A DNA stretch of 64,000 nt from contig NC_134540.1 in assembly GCF_050624435.1 (NCBI RefSeq), forward strand, positions 25,730,001 through 25,794,000. The letters are read 5' to 3'. The notes beneath the pieces were generated by a model. It was not told where the DNA came from and did not search any database. It saw only the letters and a list, made by a program, of their open reading frames with translations. The stretch is from Tenrec ecaudatus. Taxonomy: Eukaryota; Chordata; Mammalia; Afrosoricida; Tenrecidae. Numbering within the stretch: the first letter of the stretch is position 1; each line of letters opens with the position of its first letter. Below, piece by piece: positions 1-11,862 of the stretch. A program made the translations under genes and the position numbers.

Positions 1-479
1 GGTAACTACATTGATAAAACGCTCACCAGTCCTAGGATTGCCTTTACTTAACGTTGAGATGAATGTCTATTGAGTTTAAATCCAAATACTTTGTAGTTTC
101 AATCAATAAACTTCTGTTTGCGGAGCTGCTTTTGCCAGGGTCAAAAGAAATCCCCTGGTGCTACAGATAGTTAGCTCCCAGGGCTACTGACCTGAAGTTT
201 GGAAATACAAGTCCACGCAGTGATGACTTAGAAGAATACTCCAGTGATCTATTTGAGAACTTCAGCCATGAAAAGCTCCATGAATAACGGCCAGTCTTAG
301 CTAGACAGTGATAAGCTCGATTGTCCAACAGCTCCAAATCTGAACTTTCCACGACCCAAAGAGCACAGTGACGCGCCTAACTCTGCTCAAGAGTGGATCC
401 AAACTCTGACTTGAGAAAATCTTGTGCAAGCGGAGATGAGGGTGAGACTGGTCTCTCTGACACCAAGGGGAGGCACTTC
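1..479. other. Unassigned sequence
   Basis: No gene or repeat that I can name. The reading frames here are short and uninterpretable. Positions 440-500 faintly resemble LINE 3' sequence, but not well enough to call. Confidence 0.4.
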
Positions 480-775
480 AGTCGAAGCCCTACCTCGCTC
501 AGACAACATGCAGTGCGTGTGTTAGTGCGTTAAAGTGCATCGCACTCTTGCGCATGCTCTGCTTGTGTGAAATATCGTACCATGGCTCCAAAGAAAGGTA
601 GTGGGACCAGCAGTGAAGCTAAAAGGAAAACTGTGAGAACCAGGATCTCCTTAAAGAAAGAAATCATTGCAAAATCTGCATCAGGTCACCGCTTTTCTGA
701 TTTGGCAGCTGAGTACAATATGGCTCAGTTGAAATTATCCATACTTTTGGGGAAAAAACGTTAACCATGGAATCA
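480..775 (+). mobile_element. Tigger-type (pogo/TcMar) DNA transposon fragment, transposase N-terminus
   Basis: The ATG at 582 opens a frame starting MAPKKGSG, followed by SSEAKRK, a basic stretch, then LKKEIIAKSASGHRFSDLAAEY and a run ending in a stop near 764. This matches the layout of the N-terminal helix-turn-helix (CENP-B/psq type) of Tigger transposases: a basic MxPK start, an 'I-K-KEII-K-E-G-R-DLA--Y-M' core, then the recognition helix. In an active element this domain binds the terminal inverted repeats. Only about 60 of the several hundred transposase residues remain, with no DDE catalytic domain downstream. It is a dead fossil. The upstream GC-richer stretch (480-565) may be the element's 5' end, but I could not match its terminal repeat. 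Confidence 0.7.
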
Positions 776-1204
776 ATAACCCAGACCATTGAATGAATTG
801 AAAATTTACTGTAAATCTAGGGAAATCAGAGACAACTCAACGGCAATAACATATATTTGAGAAGGCTAAACGCCTGCACAGTGAATTTAACAAGTAACTT
901 TTTAGGCCTCAGAACCAATTATTTGTGTTTACTTATTTTCATGGGAAAATATGTAGTTCTCAAACTTTTCAGGGTTAGAACACAAATTTTGGATCAATTG
1001 AGTTAGACAACCTAGCCATAACTGTGTGGGGTCACCAAGAGATCACTAGTAATTGTGTGGGGTGAAAGAGCAACAGAGACAAATATTTATCTAACTTTGA
1101 TACTTAAATGAAACACAGTTGCCTTCCAATTTTCAAAAATATGATCTATAATCCGTCTAAAACACAGAGCCAGAGTTGGAAGAGGGACTTCAGCTCAAGG
1201 AGAT
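776..1204. other. Unassigned sequence between Tigger and RTE remnants
   Basis: No convincing gene. A short piece near 836-850 (ACTCAACGGCAATAAC) resembles the very 3' end of an AfroSINE or RTE tail but is too short to call. Confidence 0.4.
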
Positions 1205-1500
1205 CTTCAGAACAGAACTGTTGTGAGGTGTCAAGAAGTTGTTTTCGACTCTCAGCGACTCTGCGGACAGCAGGAAGAAACTGCCCAGTCCCGCACTATC
1301 GTCAAAACTGGTGCTATGTCTGCTATGTCGGAGCGCACTGGTGTAGCCACGGCTTCAGTTCTTTGGGCCCGGGGTCTTCTACTTTACCAAGCATGGAGTC
1401 CTTCTCTTGAGCCTAGTCTCTCTTGACAAGTCTAAAGTAAGCAGAGGATGTCTCCCATCTTTGTTTCCAAGGAGTATTCAGATCAGAGTTTGTGCGTGCT
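1205..1500 (-). mobile_element. RTE/BovB-like LINE, 3' end of ORF (antisense)
   Basis: Read on the minus strand, this gives the degraded C-terminal region of an RTE polyprotein. The plus strand contains TTTACCAAGCATGGAGTCC and TTCTCTTGAGCCTAG, the complements of the conserved 'GG(A)CTCCATGCTTGGTAAA' segment seen in the other RTE copies (27.5 kb and 44.4 kb). Several frameshifts make it non-coding. The 100-residue plus-strand frame at 1108-1410 is only a shadow of this antisense LINE. Confidence 0.7.
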
Positions 1501-2829
1501 TAACACGATAGCCAACAAAAACAAAATTAAACAGAAAAACATGATATCAAAGATGGAACAAGGCCAATGCTCTACTTTCTGTGTTCTCTTTGTGAAGAGG
1601 AGGAAAAATCTTTTCGTTTTCTTTTGTCAGATTAAAGTTTCAATATGTTACATGAAAAATAGTGCCTTTCTTTTTATTTTGTAATTCACTCATATCTGTA
1701 ACAAATTTATACTAAATACTATCATGACATTACCTGACATAATTTAGCCTCTTTTTGTTTTGGCCATTTACTGATATAACCATTCTCACTGCTTCATGCC
1801 CCTCTTGTATAAATACAGACACCTTCATGATTTCTAAAGTCTAAAATCAACATTCAAATTGGATTCTCTTTATTTAAATAGACTTATTAGAATTTTAAAG
1901 CAGATGGAGATGGTTTCAATGAAATGAATAAATAATTAAGGCAAATCTGTATACTTGTCAGAAACTCCATATTAAGAATCAGGTGAGGGGAGACAGTCTT
2001 CTGACAGGGCTGTCATTTTTTTTTTTTTTTAGTTAAAGGTAATGTTAATTTTTTAAAAGATCTTGATGTTCTTTTCAAGCGTATTTGATCATACCAAGAG
2101 TTAATTTTTTTAAGCTGCCAGATAACTTACACTGGTAATAATCATAACCTTTAATCACATAGGAAAAAAGAAAGCCACTCTAGTCTATATGTTGCAACAA
2201 TCTTCCACTAGTTCCAAAGGTAGCTTTTTGTACTTCAAGCAGTTTGAATCATGGATCAGGTTGTGAAGAAAAATAACAGATTGCATCTTACAAACGGGTC
2301 ACCAGCAATGCATCGTCAGCAAACCTAGACAATAATCCCTGAGCGTGTAGGACCACAGAAGCCGTTAATAACCTGGCTTGTTAGTGGAAAGCTGGCAAAG
2401 TCTCAAGCATTTAAGAGGATTACTGCTATAAACCATATTAATTTTTTTTCAAGCATTCAAGTCCATGTTGATGAAGAGCTTTGGTAATAGAAATAGTAAA
2501 GTCAAATGCGCAACAAAATCCTATTCAGTTCCTTGACCAGTGACTGATTTTACAAGAGGAAAATAAAAGGCAGGCTTCATCTTATTAAGTCAGAGTATTA
2601 ATTTTTCATGAAATATATTTAATTGCAAGCCCTGCAGAAGAAAATAAGACATTATTTTAGAGAGGCATGCCAAAATAATTTCCTTCTACTAAAGCTTGTT
2701 CAAAATGATGTTTCTTTTTCTTTTTTCAGATTGGTCTCTCACTTTATATGGAAAGAATTAAACAAAAAGCCCAATAAAACCAAACTCTCAACTTTTGACC
2801 TCACAAAGCTTTATCAGTCTCATGTCTGT
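1501..2829. other. AT-rich unassigned sequence
   Basis: No gene seen. A T14 run sits at about 2017-2030. The reading frames at 1448-1684 and 2623-3009 have no recognisable domain; the second runs into a MIR. Confidence 0.4.
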
Positions 2830-3080
2830 GGTGCTGATAGCAGAGGGAGCCTTAAACAAGCTGACTCCAGGGTCAGCCAGGCTGGGTTCAAATTCTGGAT
2901 TCATCTATTAGGTGTCAGGACCCAGATGTGTTCCACAGCTTCTTCGAATCAGTTTCTTTACCTGAAAACTGGAGGCCCTAATATCATCCCACTCACAGAA
3001 TTATGGTGACTCTGATACAAATTTATATTTGAATATTCCATTACACAGTGCATACCATATTGCAGATGCTGCATACAGTT
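2830..3080 (+). repeat. MIR SINE (mammalian-wide interspersed repeat)
   Basis: The order of segments is that of a MIR: a degraded tRNA-like head with CTGGGTTCAAATTCTGG (B-box-like), a core resembling 'tgtgtgacc...', then CAGTTTCTTTACCTGAAAA followed by 'aatatcatcc', 'cacagaatta' and 'tggtgactctgatac'. These correspond to the MIR motifs TCAGTTTCCTCATCTGTAAA and the 'ttgt.gggatta' downstream block. It is an old, immobile relic found across mammals. It occupies the end of an open frame starting at 2623, which is therefore not a gene. Confidence 0.75.
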
Positions 3081-3264
3081 GGTAAAACTGAAGAAATATA
3101 GGAAATGTAAACACACGGAGGTTAAGATACCTTAAAATAAATTTTATGTTGTTTTGGTGTTTGGTGGTAAAATACAAGTCTTAATTCAGAAAGAGATTTT
3201 CAATCAAACACATGGTGCTTTCAAATAGACTCAAAATAATAGAGATGTGAATAGCATTTATTGT
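3081..3264. other. Unassigned AT-rich spacer
   Basis: Nothing recognisable. Confidence 0.3.
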
Positions 3265-3635
3265 TTTAGTTACTTGTTGTTAGTTGTATTCGAGTCTATT
3301 CTGAATCGTAGTGAACCTACGTACAATGGAAGAAACACTGCAGGTCCTATGCCATTCTCGCAACGGTCATGCGTGAGCCCATCATTGCACCCATGGTGAC
3401 AACCGATCTCCTGCAGGGGCTCCTCGGATCTGCTGCCCTTGGCTTTACCAGGCATGACGCCCTTTTCCAGGAGCTGCTTTCTCCTGACAGCGGGTCCAAC
3501 GTACCTGAGAGGAAGTCTCGTCAGTACCGCCTCCAAGGAGCATTCCGGCTGCCCTTCTTTCAAGACAGATCTGCTTGTTCTTCTAGCAATCTACAGTACT
3601 TTTCATATCCCTTGCCACCACCATAATTCAAATGA
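3265..3635 (-). mobile_element. RTE/BovB-like LINE 3' end (antisense)
   Basis: A minus-strand frame (3563 to 3270) reads PECSLEAVLTRLPLRYVGP, then a basic run, LLEKGVMPGKAKGSRSEEPL, and later HDRCENGIGPAVF. These are the C-terminal motifs of the RTE polyprotein ('PE.SLEA...RL.YFGH..RRD.SLEKDIMLGK.EG.R'). The frame closes in SNTTNNK, the translation of the CTAACAAC-type tail. It is one of nine RTE pieces in the window and is truncated at its 5' side. The overlapping plus-strand frames at 3369-3648 are shadows. The full-length family encodes an APE-like endonuclease plus reverse transcriptase; neither domain is present here. Confidence 0.85.
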
Positions 3636-5424
3636 ATCAAGTCTGTGATTTTCTTTACTCAATGAATAACCTTCACCTGCATATTAGTGATTGGGTGTCA
3701 CAAATGGTTATCTGCATAATGACTGACCCGCTCAGATCTCCTCAAAAGACAGGAGAGGCGATCTACTGTGGAAAGATCACAGCATGAAAAACCAGAGGAG
3801 GAGTTCTCCTCTGCACACACAGGACTGCTATTTGGAATGGATTCAAACACAACTAACAATAACAGACGCTTTATTGTAGTCAATATATACACATATATAT
3901 TTGCTATATATAATATATATGTTACACACACATATATAAAATAATATTTTACAAGTAAATATACCTAACTTGGAAATTATGTACATATAGTAATCCCTAT
4001 ATTATATGTTATTTTAATTTCATGAAAAATTTGAGGATGTAGTTCTGGTTATTTTGAAAATTAAGTGATAATATATATTAAAATTTCACTAAGTATCAAA
4101 TTATTTTTAAAATCAATGCATGTGTGTGTTGGAGGTGGCTCACTGAACTGATCCTGTGGAGGGGTAGGGGACTGCTAAAAACATAGTACCTACACTTTAT
4201 CCTGGATTGTGGGTTACAGGACCAAGGATTTTAATTGGAAAAGGGTTCTGAGTGATTTTTTGCATATGAAAATGAGAAGGCAGGTTAAAAAAAGAGGGGC
4301 AAGTCAATGGGGAGCATCAGTATTTTGATTTAAATGTATTGAATACACACCTTGTATGATTTGTTAAAAATGCATCGCTGAAGATACCTTTTCAGGTGTT
4401 ATATGTTTGAGCCCATAAATCTGCACTTTCTGACAATAATAAAAATTGTTGGGATATTTTCTTGAGAACATATTTCAAGAAACAAAATATTGTCAATTAT
4501 GCTATAAAAGGAGGCATTGATAAGTTTGCTTAATTTATATATTGCCTACAAATTACTTTATTATTTAAATAAAATCATAACATCAAATTGCTTCCTTAAT
4601 TTTGTGCTTCTTCTCAAAGAACAGATTGAGTATTGTAAATAATTCAGGCAAAAATGACTGTTGACATTTTCTGGTAATTTAGAGTTTAGCCACATTTATA
4701 AAGCATTTGCCAAAAGGAGAGCTAAAATGAGACAGGCTTAAATAGAATAATTAATAGATTCTTCAGAAGAGCCAACATATTCTACTGAGTCTAATGAAAA
4801 CCTTGATTCCTTTTAATTTCTTACTCCCTAGCTTTTAGCACTATTTGGAGTGGACTCTGAATTAAGTAACAATAACTGAGCCCCTGGATAGTACTTTTTA
4901 AAAATCACTAAATTAAATTCAGATCATATTTCTATAATTTTGAACTAGTATACTTTAATGCATAGTATTGGGAAAAGCTGAGGAAATAACAAATACCCAA
5001 AGCACAGACTTCAATGGACTTAAACAGACACATCATTAAAAGGACCAGAAGATGGTAAATGGAAGAAATCACATATTTATATTTTGTGTTTATTAAAATT
5101 TAAGCCTGAGCTCATATATGTATATTCTTTTAAAATATTTATTTTTAGTCCTTTGTAACATATTGCATAGTTATACGATGATCTAAATACTAATTGACCA
5201 GTGTAGTATTCATCTCTATTTGAAAGATTGAATATGTGTATCTAGCAGTAAGATACCCAAGGAAGGCAGAACGCGGCTTCATAGCCTCTTTACCATTGGA
5301 TTTACTAACCTCAGTACAGTCACAATGTCTCTTTTGAATATATTATTTCAAAAATACAAAGATATGTTGAAGTTTGTAATTTGTAGGTTCCTTCATCTCT
5401 GTAATTTTTAAAATAGCTCAGCTC
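3636..5424. other. AT-rich unassigned sequence
   Basis: About 1.8 kb without a gene or a repeat I can name. A short TA/CA-rich patch lies at 3886-3945. No frame here has recognisable domains. Confidence 0.4.
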
Positions 5425-5558
5425 TTTTTAGTTGGTTATCCCTCATGGTGACTCCATATACATCAGCGAGTACTCTGTTCAACAGACTTTTCAGTGGTTG
5501 ATTTCTCAGAAAACTATCAAGTCTTCCTTTTAAGGTGCCTCTTCTGGTAACCCCAGTC
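5425..5558 (-). repeat. Older SINE of the afrotherian type, antisense, truncated
   Basis: Segments TCATGGTGACTCCATATACA, TTTTCAGTGGTTGATTTCTC and AAGGTGCCTCTTCTGGTAA appear in order. They correspond to the antisense body of the longer AfroSINE variant ('gtgaccccatgtgtgtcagag', 'gggttttcagtggctgatttt', 'gaggcacctctgggtgga'). This subtype differs from the other AfroSINEs in the window, which carry the 'ggagaaagatgaggctttctac' middle. An L1 3' end starts about 10 bp downstream, so the SINE appears cut by it. Confidence 0.6.
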
Positions 5559-5561
5559 TCT

Positions 5562-5880
5562 TTCCCCCCCCCATCATTTTATTGGGGCACGTACAACCCT
5601 TATCACAATCCATCCATCCATCCATCCATTGTGTCAAGCACCATTTTTGTACATCTGTTTACTCATCATTCTCAAAACATTTGCTTTCTATTTGAGCTCC
5701 TGGTATCAGCTCCTCACTTTTTCCCTCCCTCCCTAACCCCCCTCCCCCATGAATCCTTGATAACTTACAAATTATTATTATTTTGTCCTATCTTACACGG
5801 TCCGATGTCTCCATTCACCCACGTCTCAGCTGTCTCTCCCCCAGGGAGGAGGTCACTGTGGATCCTTTCTTGATAGTGAC
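5562..5880 (-). mobile_element. L1 3' end, 5'-truncated (antisense)
   Basis: On the minus strand this ends with a CCCCAATAAAATGAT-like polyadenylation region, preceded by GATTGTGATAAGGGTTGTA and the purine-rich block GGAGGGGGGTTAGGGAGGG. This order (5' to 3': GGGGGAGAGACAGCTGAG, TAAGTTATCAAGGATTC, the G-rich block, the tail) recurs at 11, 21, 23, 28, 32 and 35 kb, so it is one L1 family's 3'UTR. It has no coding capacity. A (TCCA)n run at 5607-5629 lies inside it. Confidence 0.85.
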
Positions 5881-7399
5881 TCAGCATGGACACATTTGAA
5901 ACACCCAAGGAGGCCTTCAGAACACTTAGTGTCAAAAGTGCTTGTGTCAGCGGCCTGAATTGCAGACATTGGATTCTTAGAAAGCATTTTTTAAGATCTT
6001 AATGAGTCTCTCCACTGTAGCACCATGTTATATCTTGCCCCATCTCAGGCGTTTGACAAAATTTAAATAATATATAGTTATATTTACTTCTAAGTTCTCC
6101 ATGGTATCATTTCAATTAACCTTTACAATAACCTTAAAACTGAATACTGTTTTCAGATGCATTTTATCAGATAATTGAGTCTCTATGTGATAATTTGGTT
6201 TCTGCTATTGAAGTCATCTGCCTAAATCTCAAAAATGCGTCTATTTGGCTTGAGAAGTCCCCTCTGCGACACTGCTGTTTTAGAGCAGACTGAAAAAGAA
6301 TATGGAGTATTTCCAACCTGAAGCCAGGAAATGACAACAAGTAAAATATTCTTAGAATCATAAATCAATTTTCAGTTTTCCAGAGATCATGATATTCACA
6401 TTAGAGAAAGACCGTGCTTATACAAATGTAAAATTTGGAATATTTCTAGTTCTGTCTAATTTACTGCTCCGATCTCTTGCTATATGCAACTAGTGATTTA
6501 GCAACATTGGCTTACTCATTTTTCTTTGAGTATAGAGATGCCTTTAATACCTTTATCCATGAATTTATAAAGAAAGAAGGACCTATCTTTTGATGGATGG
6601 TCTACAGAAACTGGAGAAGAAAGATGGAAGAGGGCTAGCTGGTCTGAAGCCTAAAGAGTTGTTTTGCACCGAAGTTGATAAAGCATAGCGTGATGAGGCC
6701 AGGGTTGATGAGAATATGTGAAGCAGCCCGTAGTCGGTCGTAGAAGGGGAGTTGAATGGAAATCACAAACCTTGGACTAGCTAGGACTGAGTTGACCATA
6801 ACCTGACCAGATGAAAAGAAATATGTTTGACCCTGTGTGCTGGTTTACATTGCTTATGTCTTGCTGAATGACCTCATCTAGATTTGCCATGGCTTATGGA
6901 TGCAGACACAAAAGTTTCCAACTGAAATGAAGATTCTTCACATCAAAGAATATATGTTTTCTCAGATCACTGGATTAATAGGAATGGGCAATTTAGAAAT
7001 TGGGTACCCCAAATTGCTGGAGAAAAAGATATGAATTTGCTGGTTTCTAAATTCTTGTGGTCTCTTTAATCTCAAGGAATTGCAACAAGGGAGGATCTCC
7101 GCTGAACCCCACAGGATAGTTCTCTCTTGTTATAATGTATCTGGGGAAGGAAAGGTGGGAGGAAGATGTTGATAGGCATATAAAATTCAGCTATAAGTGA
7201 TTGTTCACTTGCAATTGCTGGGCATCAAATATAAAAAACTTTGCTTACTTTTAGAAAAAGACGTAAAGGAGGTAGTGAATTTTTGGTTGTATGCATTTTA
7301 GTTGCATCCTTTCACATGCAGATATAAATGATTATTGTATTTGTGCAGAGATGATATACAGTCAAAGAATTGTGCACAAGTTTTAAGCTGACAAGGGGT
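5881..7399. other. Unassigned sequence
   Basis: No gene or named repeat. The 64-residue minus frame at 6167-6361 has no family resemblance. Confidence 0.4.
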
Positions 7400-8175
7400 G
7401 GTCTATGATAGATTTTATGCAGCTACTTGAGATCAAAGTGGATGTCAAAAGAGACTGAAACGTGCTCTTAATCATAATACAGACAAGGCCAGTGAAAGAA
7501 ATAATGAAGTAAAACAGCTGAATATAAATTTTCAAAAGGCAGTTTGGGAAGGCAAAGTATTATGAAACGTGCAAAAACTAGTGTTAGAGCCAGAAAGTAA
7601 GAACACTCTCAGCTTGTTTTAATTTTTTTAAAATGTACAAACTTCAACTTGCAATATTTAATGAATCTATTAGCAAAACATCAACTAATTCAGGAATTAT
7701 CCAAAGAAGATGGGAAGAATACACAATGACTGTAGCCAAGAGAACTGAAGGACATTCAACCCTTTCAAAAAGTACCATACGATCAAGAACCTGGGACACC
7801 GAAGGGAAAAGGTCAAGCTGCACAGAAAACATGAGTCAAAGATGAGTCTTGAGGAATGGATGGAATACCCAGGGCAAAGTTTCAACAAGCTGACAGAGAA
7901 CTGGAAGCGCTCGCTCATCTATGCCTGGGAGTCTATAAAACAGTTTCCTGATCTACTGACTGGAAGAGAGCCATATTGATTCCCATTCCAAAGAAAGGTG
8001 ATCCAACAGAATGCTCAACTCATTGAAGCAAAACTTTGCTGAAGATCATCAACAAAGTTTGTAGCAAAGCGTCGTAGCAATACATTGGAATCAGGTCGGA
8101 ATCAGAAAAGGATATGAAACAGGTATGTGATGACTGAGTCTTATAGACTTGGTCTGAAAGCAGAGAGCATCAGTA
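7400..8175 (+). mobile_element. RTE/BovB-like LINE, linker and start of reverse transcriptase
   Basis: Nucleotide order follows the RTE ORF: GATGTCAAAAGAGACTGAAA (the 'mseETLKlAL' region), GGAATTATCCAAAGAAGATGGG, then the 'PFQ.V.YDQE' equivalent. The 'IPIPKKGDP' RT motif follows (ATTCCCATTCCAAAGAAAGG at about 7978-7997), and finally the 'QVGIRKGYET' block (8095-8120). It carries stops and frameshifts and loses sequence after the block preceding motif A. It matches the 16.5-17.4 kb RTE copy segment by segment. Confidence 0.8.
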
Positions 8176-9785
8176 GGATGTTCCCTTTTGTTGTACTGAG
8201 TGTGGAAAGGTACTTGCTGTGTAGATCACAATCAACTGTGATTAAGATCCATTTAATTTAGCTTAATGTAAAATGTACTTTCTAATCCGATCAGAGCTGA
8301 CTGTCCAGCTCTAATTAATATCTATGAATATTTGGTGTGATAGCCAGATAATATTTTATAGATGTTCCCATTTTTGAGAAATTTATAAAGATATACCACT
8401 TTCTAAATTCCATAGTAGGTCTCTTGCATTTTCTTGATGGTTAATTTGAAAAAAGTTACTCCAGTTTTTTAAGTTTTTATTTCTAAACTTAAATCTTTAT
8501 ATAATATTTTAAATCACTCCAATACAAAGGTTCATAAATGTAGTTTTTTCTTTCAGCATTCACAATCAAAGCAATCAGAATATATTGATAAATATATCAC
8601 AAATATTTCACATTGATAATACAATGGCATATCTTTCTATTAATAATCTAATTTCATAAGTTAATAATAATCTAATTTGATAAATATTAAACAAATGAAA
8701 TGAGAAAGGATAAGAGTGGATATTGGTCAATATAGATTTATAATATAACCTTTCACTTCTCATTTGGAGGTCAAATTTGATTCTCTAAACTAAATATGAT
8801 CTATTGTACAGTTAAATTTTATCTAAAATAATGTCTTTACCAATTGAAGTACAGTTGTATATGCTTTTCAATTTTTTCAGAGAAGCAGGCATACAAAATA
8901 AAAATAACACTTTACCAGTAAAAATGTTTCTAAGTCAATCTGTGGGAAAAAATCCTATAATCTAACTGTCTCAACAGATTAATATACAATAGTTTAGAGT
9001 CAGATTATATTGAGTTTGTGAGCATCGAAAATAATTATGCAATATATTTTAAAGTATTATTTTTCAGGAATTAAAAGCATTCAATAAGGTCTATTGATTG
9101 ATAATGACTTTTTATTACTGTTTTAAGTACAGAAAGCCTATGTTTTAATCTATCTGCTTTTTGAATCTTTTTTCCAAGAGTTGTTGAAATGATCACTACC
9201 AGATTTAGAAAATATACTAATTTTCCAGTGAGCCATTATGAGAAGGTATTCATATTATCCACTTCCAAGTGCCTATAGATAAAATCACAATGAGAACTAA
9301 TACTGCAAAAATAGCACTTAGGTAGGTTTTATTTTTTATTACTTTGAGATATATTTTCCTCAAAATATAAAAAGTAAATCCAAATGTCACATAAAATATT
9401 GATTTCTTAAGCTCTTCTGGTATGTGTACAATTGTGTGTTTGCTTGCTTTTAATTTATAGAAGGGAACATTTCCAGGGTTCTTCTTTCTAAAGGGTAGAG
9501 TAGAAATGATTCTACATACCAGTTAGAGTTTAGTTCAATTATGTGGAACTCCCTTCGGTGGAAACCAGAAAGAAGATTGTGTTAGGCAAGGCACTCCAGA
9601 GAAGCCAAACCAGAGAACAAAGAACACCACAGGATGATTAGAGCTGGTGGAGGCAGAGACTGATGAATCCAAAGGCAGCGACGGAGAAGTAGGCATCACC
9701 TGAGAGGAAACTCCCCTTCAATTGTACTCTAATCTTTTCCTAACTGCTATGAAACTCAAAGCAGAGGCCATCATGGAGTTGGTTA
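8176..9785. other. AT-rich unassigned sequence
   Basis: No gene seen. 8640-8690 contains a short local duplication around AATAATCTAATTT. Confidence 0.4.
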
Positions 9786-9975
9786 CACTGTGGTGGTATA
9801 GTGGTTATGTGATGGGCTATGATCCCCAAGATTGGTAGTTCAAAATCACCAGTATCTCAACAGGAGAAAGGCTGGACCTTCTACTCTGGTAAAGTCACAG
9901 TCTCAAGGAGGTCACTATGAGTCAGCAATGACTCAGTGACAGTGAGGGTTGTTTTTTTTGTTTTTTTTTTGAGTC
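9786..9975 (+). repeat. AfroSINE, sense
   Basis: Head GTGGTGGTATAGTGGTTATG, middle CAGGAGAAAGGCTGGACCTT and CTACTCTGGTAAAGTCACAG, and end GTCACTATGAGTCAGCAATG are the sense blocks of the AfroSINE. The head resembles a tRNA-derived A-box region. It ends in a T-rich, not A-rich, run (9951-9970). Confidence 0.8.
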
Positions 9976-10825
9976 ACATCATGGGGAATTCCAAAGCTTT
10001 AACTGCAAAAACACTGTGACATCTGTCTGGTCAAGTCGACAAAGAACTGAATCAACACAAGGGTGTTTTAAATGAAATTTCATAGGATTTATGTTTTGGG
10101 GCCAAACTAGTTCTTTTCACTGAGTTAGACTGAGTAATCACTGCTGGTTGTTTGACAAAGATCACATATTATGTTAATTCATAATGATCAGTTTTTACTC
10201 AGTTAACCTGATTTATGGAAAGGGATTAAGAAGATAATTAAATGAACTTGGCATCCAATTAATGAGCTTGTATGTACAAAGGTCTTCAAAAAAGATCATG
10301 GAAAAAGTTCACTAACATTTAACTCAATTTTCCACTTTTTGTACCATCCTTATTTTTAAAAAATTAAATAAATAAAACAAAATCAACTAATTTTGTCAAG
10401 TATTCAAAAATCAGAAAGTGTTATTTATCTATAAAATAATTTGACAGCTTGAATCCTCAAAGACTAGTTGTTAAATAAGTTAGCAGCATAACAAAACTCA
10501 CACAGCTATTTGGTTTATAAAACTAGTTCCTCACCTGCTGTAGGATGATATCCACTGACATTTGTATTGCTTTATTATAAATATGTTGAAAATCAATACT
10601 TTTCCTATACGTACCGAATGCACTTTGCTAATCAAGAGCAGAAGCACATTAGGTATCATTCCGATTACTTCTATTGGAAAGAAAATATTGACATAAGCAT
10701 CAAATGATATAATCTTGCCTCTGGCACTAAAAATTATCTGTTACTTCTTTTTTCCTCTGGATAGAAGTTTTCTATTGGTGATTCTGTCTCCACCTCTTTG
10801 AAATAGAAATATAGTAACCAATTAG
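9976..10825. other. Unassigned sequence
   Basis: AT-rich, without recognisable genes or repeats. Confidence 0.4.
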
Positions 10826-10835
10826 GAGAATTCTT
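10826..10835. repeat. Target-site duplication, left copy (GAGAATTCTT)
   Basis: GAGAATTCTT here is repeated exactly at 11863-11872, immediately after the L1 piece. The poly-T starts just inside it. Confidence 0.85.
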
Positions 10836-11862
10836 TTTTTTTTTTTAACAATTTATTGGGGCTGATACAATTCTTTTCACAGTTCATACATATACATACA
10901 TCAATTGTATAAAGCACATCTGTACAGTCTTTGCCCTAATCATTTTTTTCTCTTTTCTTCTTTTACATTTTATTAGGGACTCCAACAACTCTTACCACAA
11001 TCCATACATATACATACATCAATTGTATAAAGCACATCCATACATTCCCTGCCCCAATCATTCTCAAGGCATTTGCTCTCCACTTAAGCCCCTTGCATCA
11101 GGTCCTCTTTTTTTCCCCCCCCTCCCTCCCCTTTCCCCCCTTCCTCATATGCCCTTGGTAATTTGTACCTCGTTATTTTGTCATATCTTGCCCTATTCGG
11201 GGTCTCCCTTCCCCCCTTCTCTGCTGTCCCTCTCCCAGGGAAGAGGTCACATGTGGCTCCTTGTAATCAGTTCCCCTTTTCCAACCCACTCACCCTCCAC
11301 TCTCCCAGCATCGTCCCTCACGCCCTTGGTCCTGAAGGTATCATCCACCCTGGATTCCCTATACCTCCAACCCTCATATGTACCAGTGTACAGCCTCTGT
11401 CCTATCCAGCCCTGCAAGGTAGAATTCGGATCATGGTAGTTGGGGGGAGGAAGCATCCAGGATCTGGGGGAAAGCTGTGTTCTTCATCGATACTACCTCA
11501 CACCCTAATTAACCCATCTCCTCTCCTAAGCCCCTCTATGAGGGGATCTCCATTGGCCGACACTTGTGCCTTGGGTCTCCACTCTGCACTTCCCCCTTCA
11601 TTTAATATAATATATATATACACATACATATATACATATACACATATATACACATACATACACACACTTATATCTTTTTTTTTTTTGCATGATGCCTTAT
11701 ATCTGGTCCCTTGGGCACCTCCTGATCGCACTGGCCGGTGTGCTTCTTCCATGTGGGCTTATTTGTTTCTGAGCGAGATGGCCGCTTGTTCACCTTCAAG
11801 CCTTTAAGACCCCAGACACTATCTCTTTTGATAGCCGGGCACCATCAGCTTTCTTCACCACA
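10836..11862 (-). mobile_element. 5'-truncated L1 insertion with two 3' tips in tandem (antisense)
   Basis: From the right, the minus strand carries L1 3'UTR ('agctgatggtgcccggct', 'cttaaaggcttgaaggtgaa') and continues through the G-rich block to a first tail CCTAATAAAATGTAAAAG (about 10970). It then enters a second copy of the last ~90 bp of the same L1 family, ending CCCCAATAAATTG and a poly-A (10835-10846 as T). A perfect 10-bp duplication flanks the whole unit, so both tips arrived in one integration. The 138- and 214-residue plus frames (11023-11439 and 11163-11807) are antisense to 3'UTR and are not genes. Confidence 0.85.
11602..11668. repeat. (TA/CA)n microsatellite inside L1 3'UTR
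   Basis: Mixed TA, ACATA and CACA units form an impure alternating purine-pyrimidine run. The corresponding position in the L1 copy at 23.7 kb lacks it, so it expanded after insertion or in this source. Confidence 0.8.

Noticed and set aside
9800-9870. tRNA-like gene (GTAGTGGTTATG with a later B-box-like stretch)
   Set aside because: This is the tRNA-derived head of an AfroSINE; the cloverleaf is not maintained.
11163-11807. 214-residue plus-strand frame, among the longest in the window
   Set aside because: It runs antisense through L1 3'UTR, including a TA/CA microsatellite. The same region is non-coding in all other L1 copies here.
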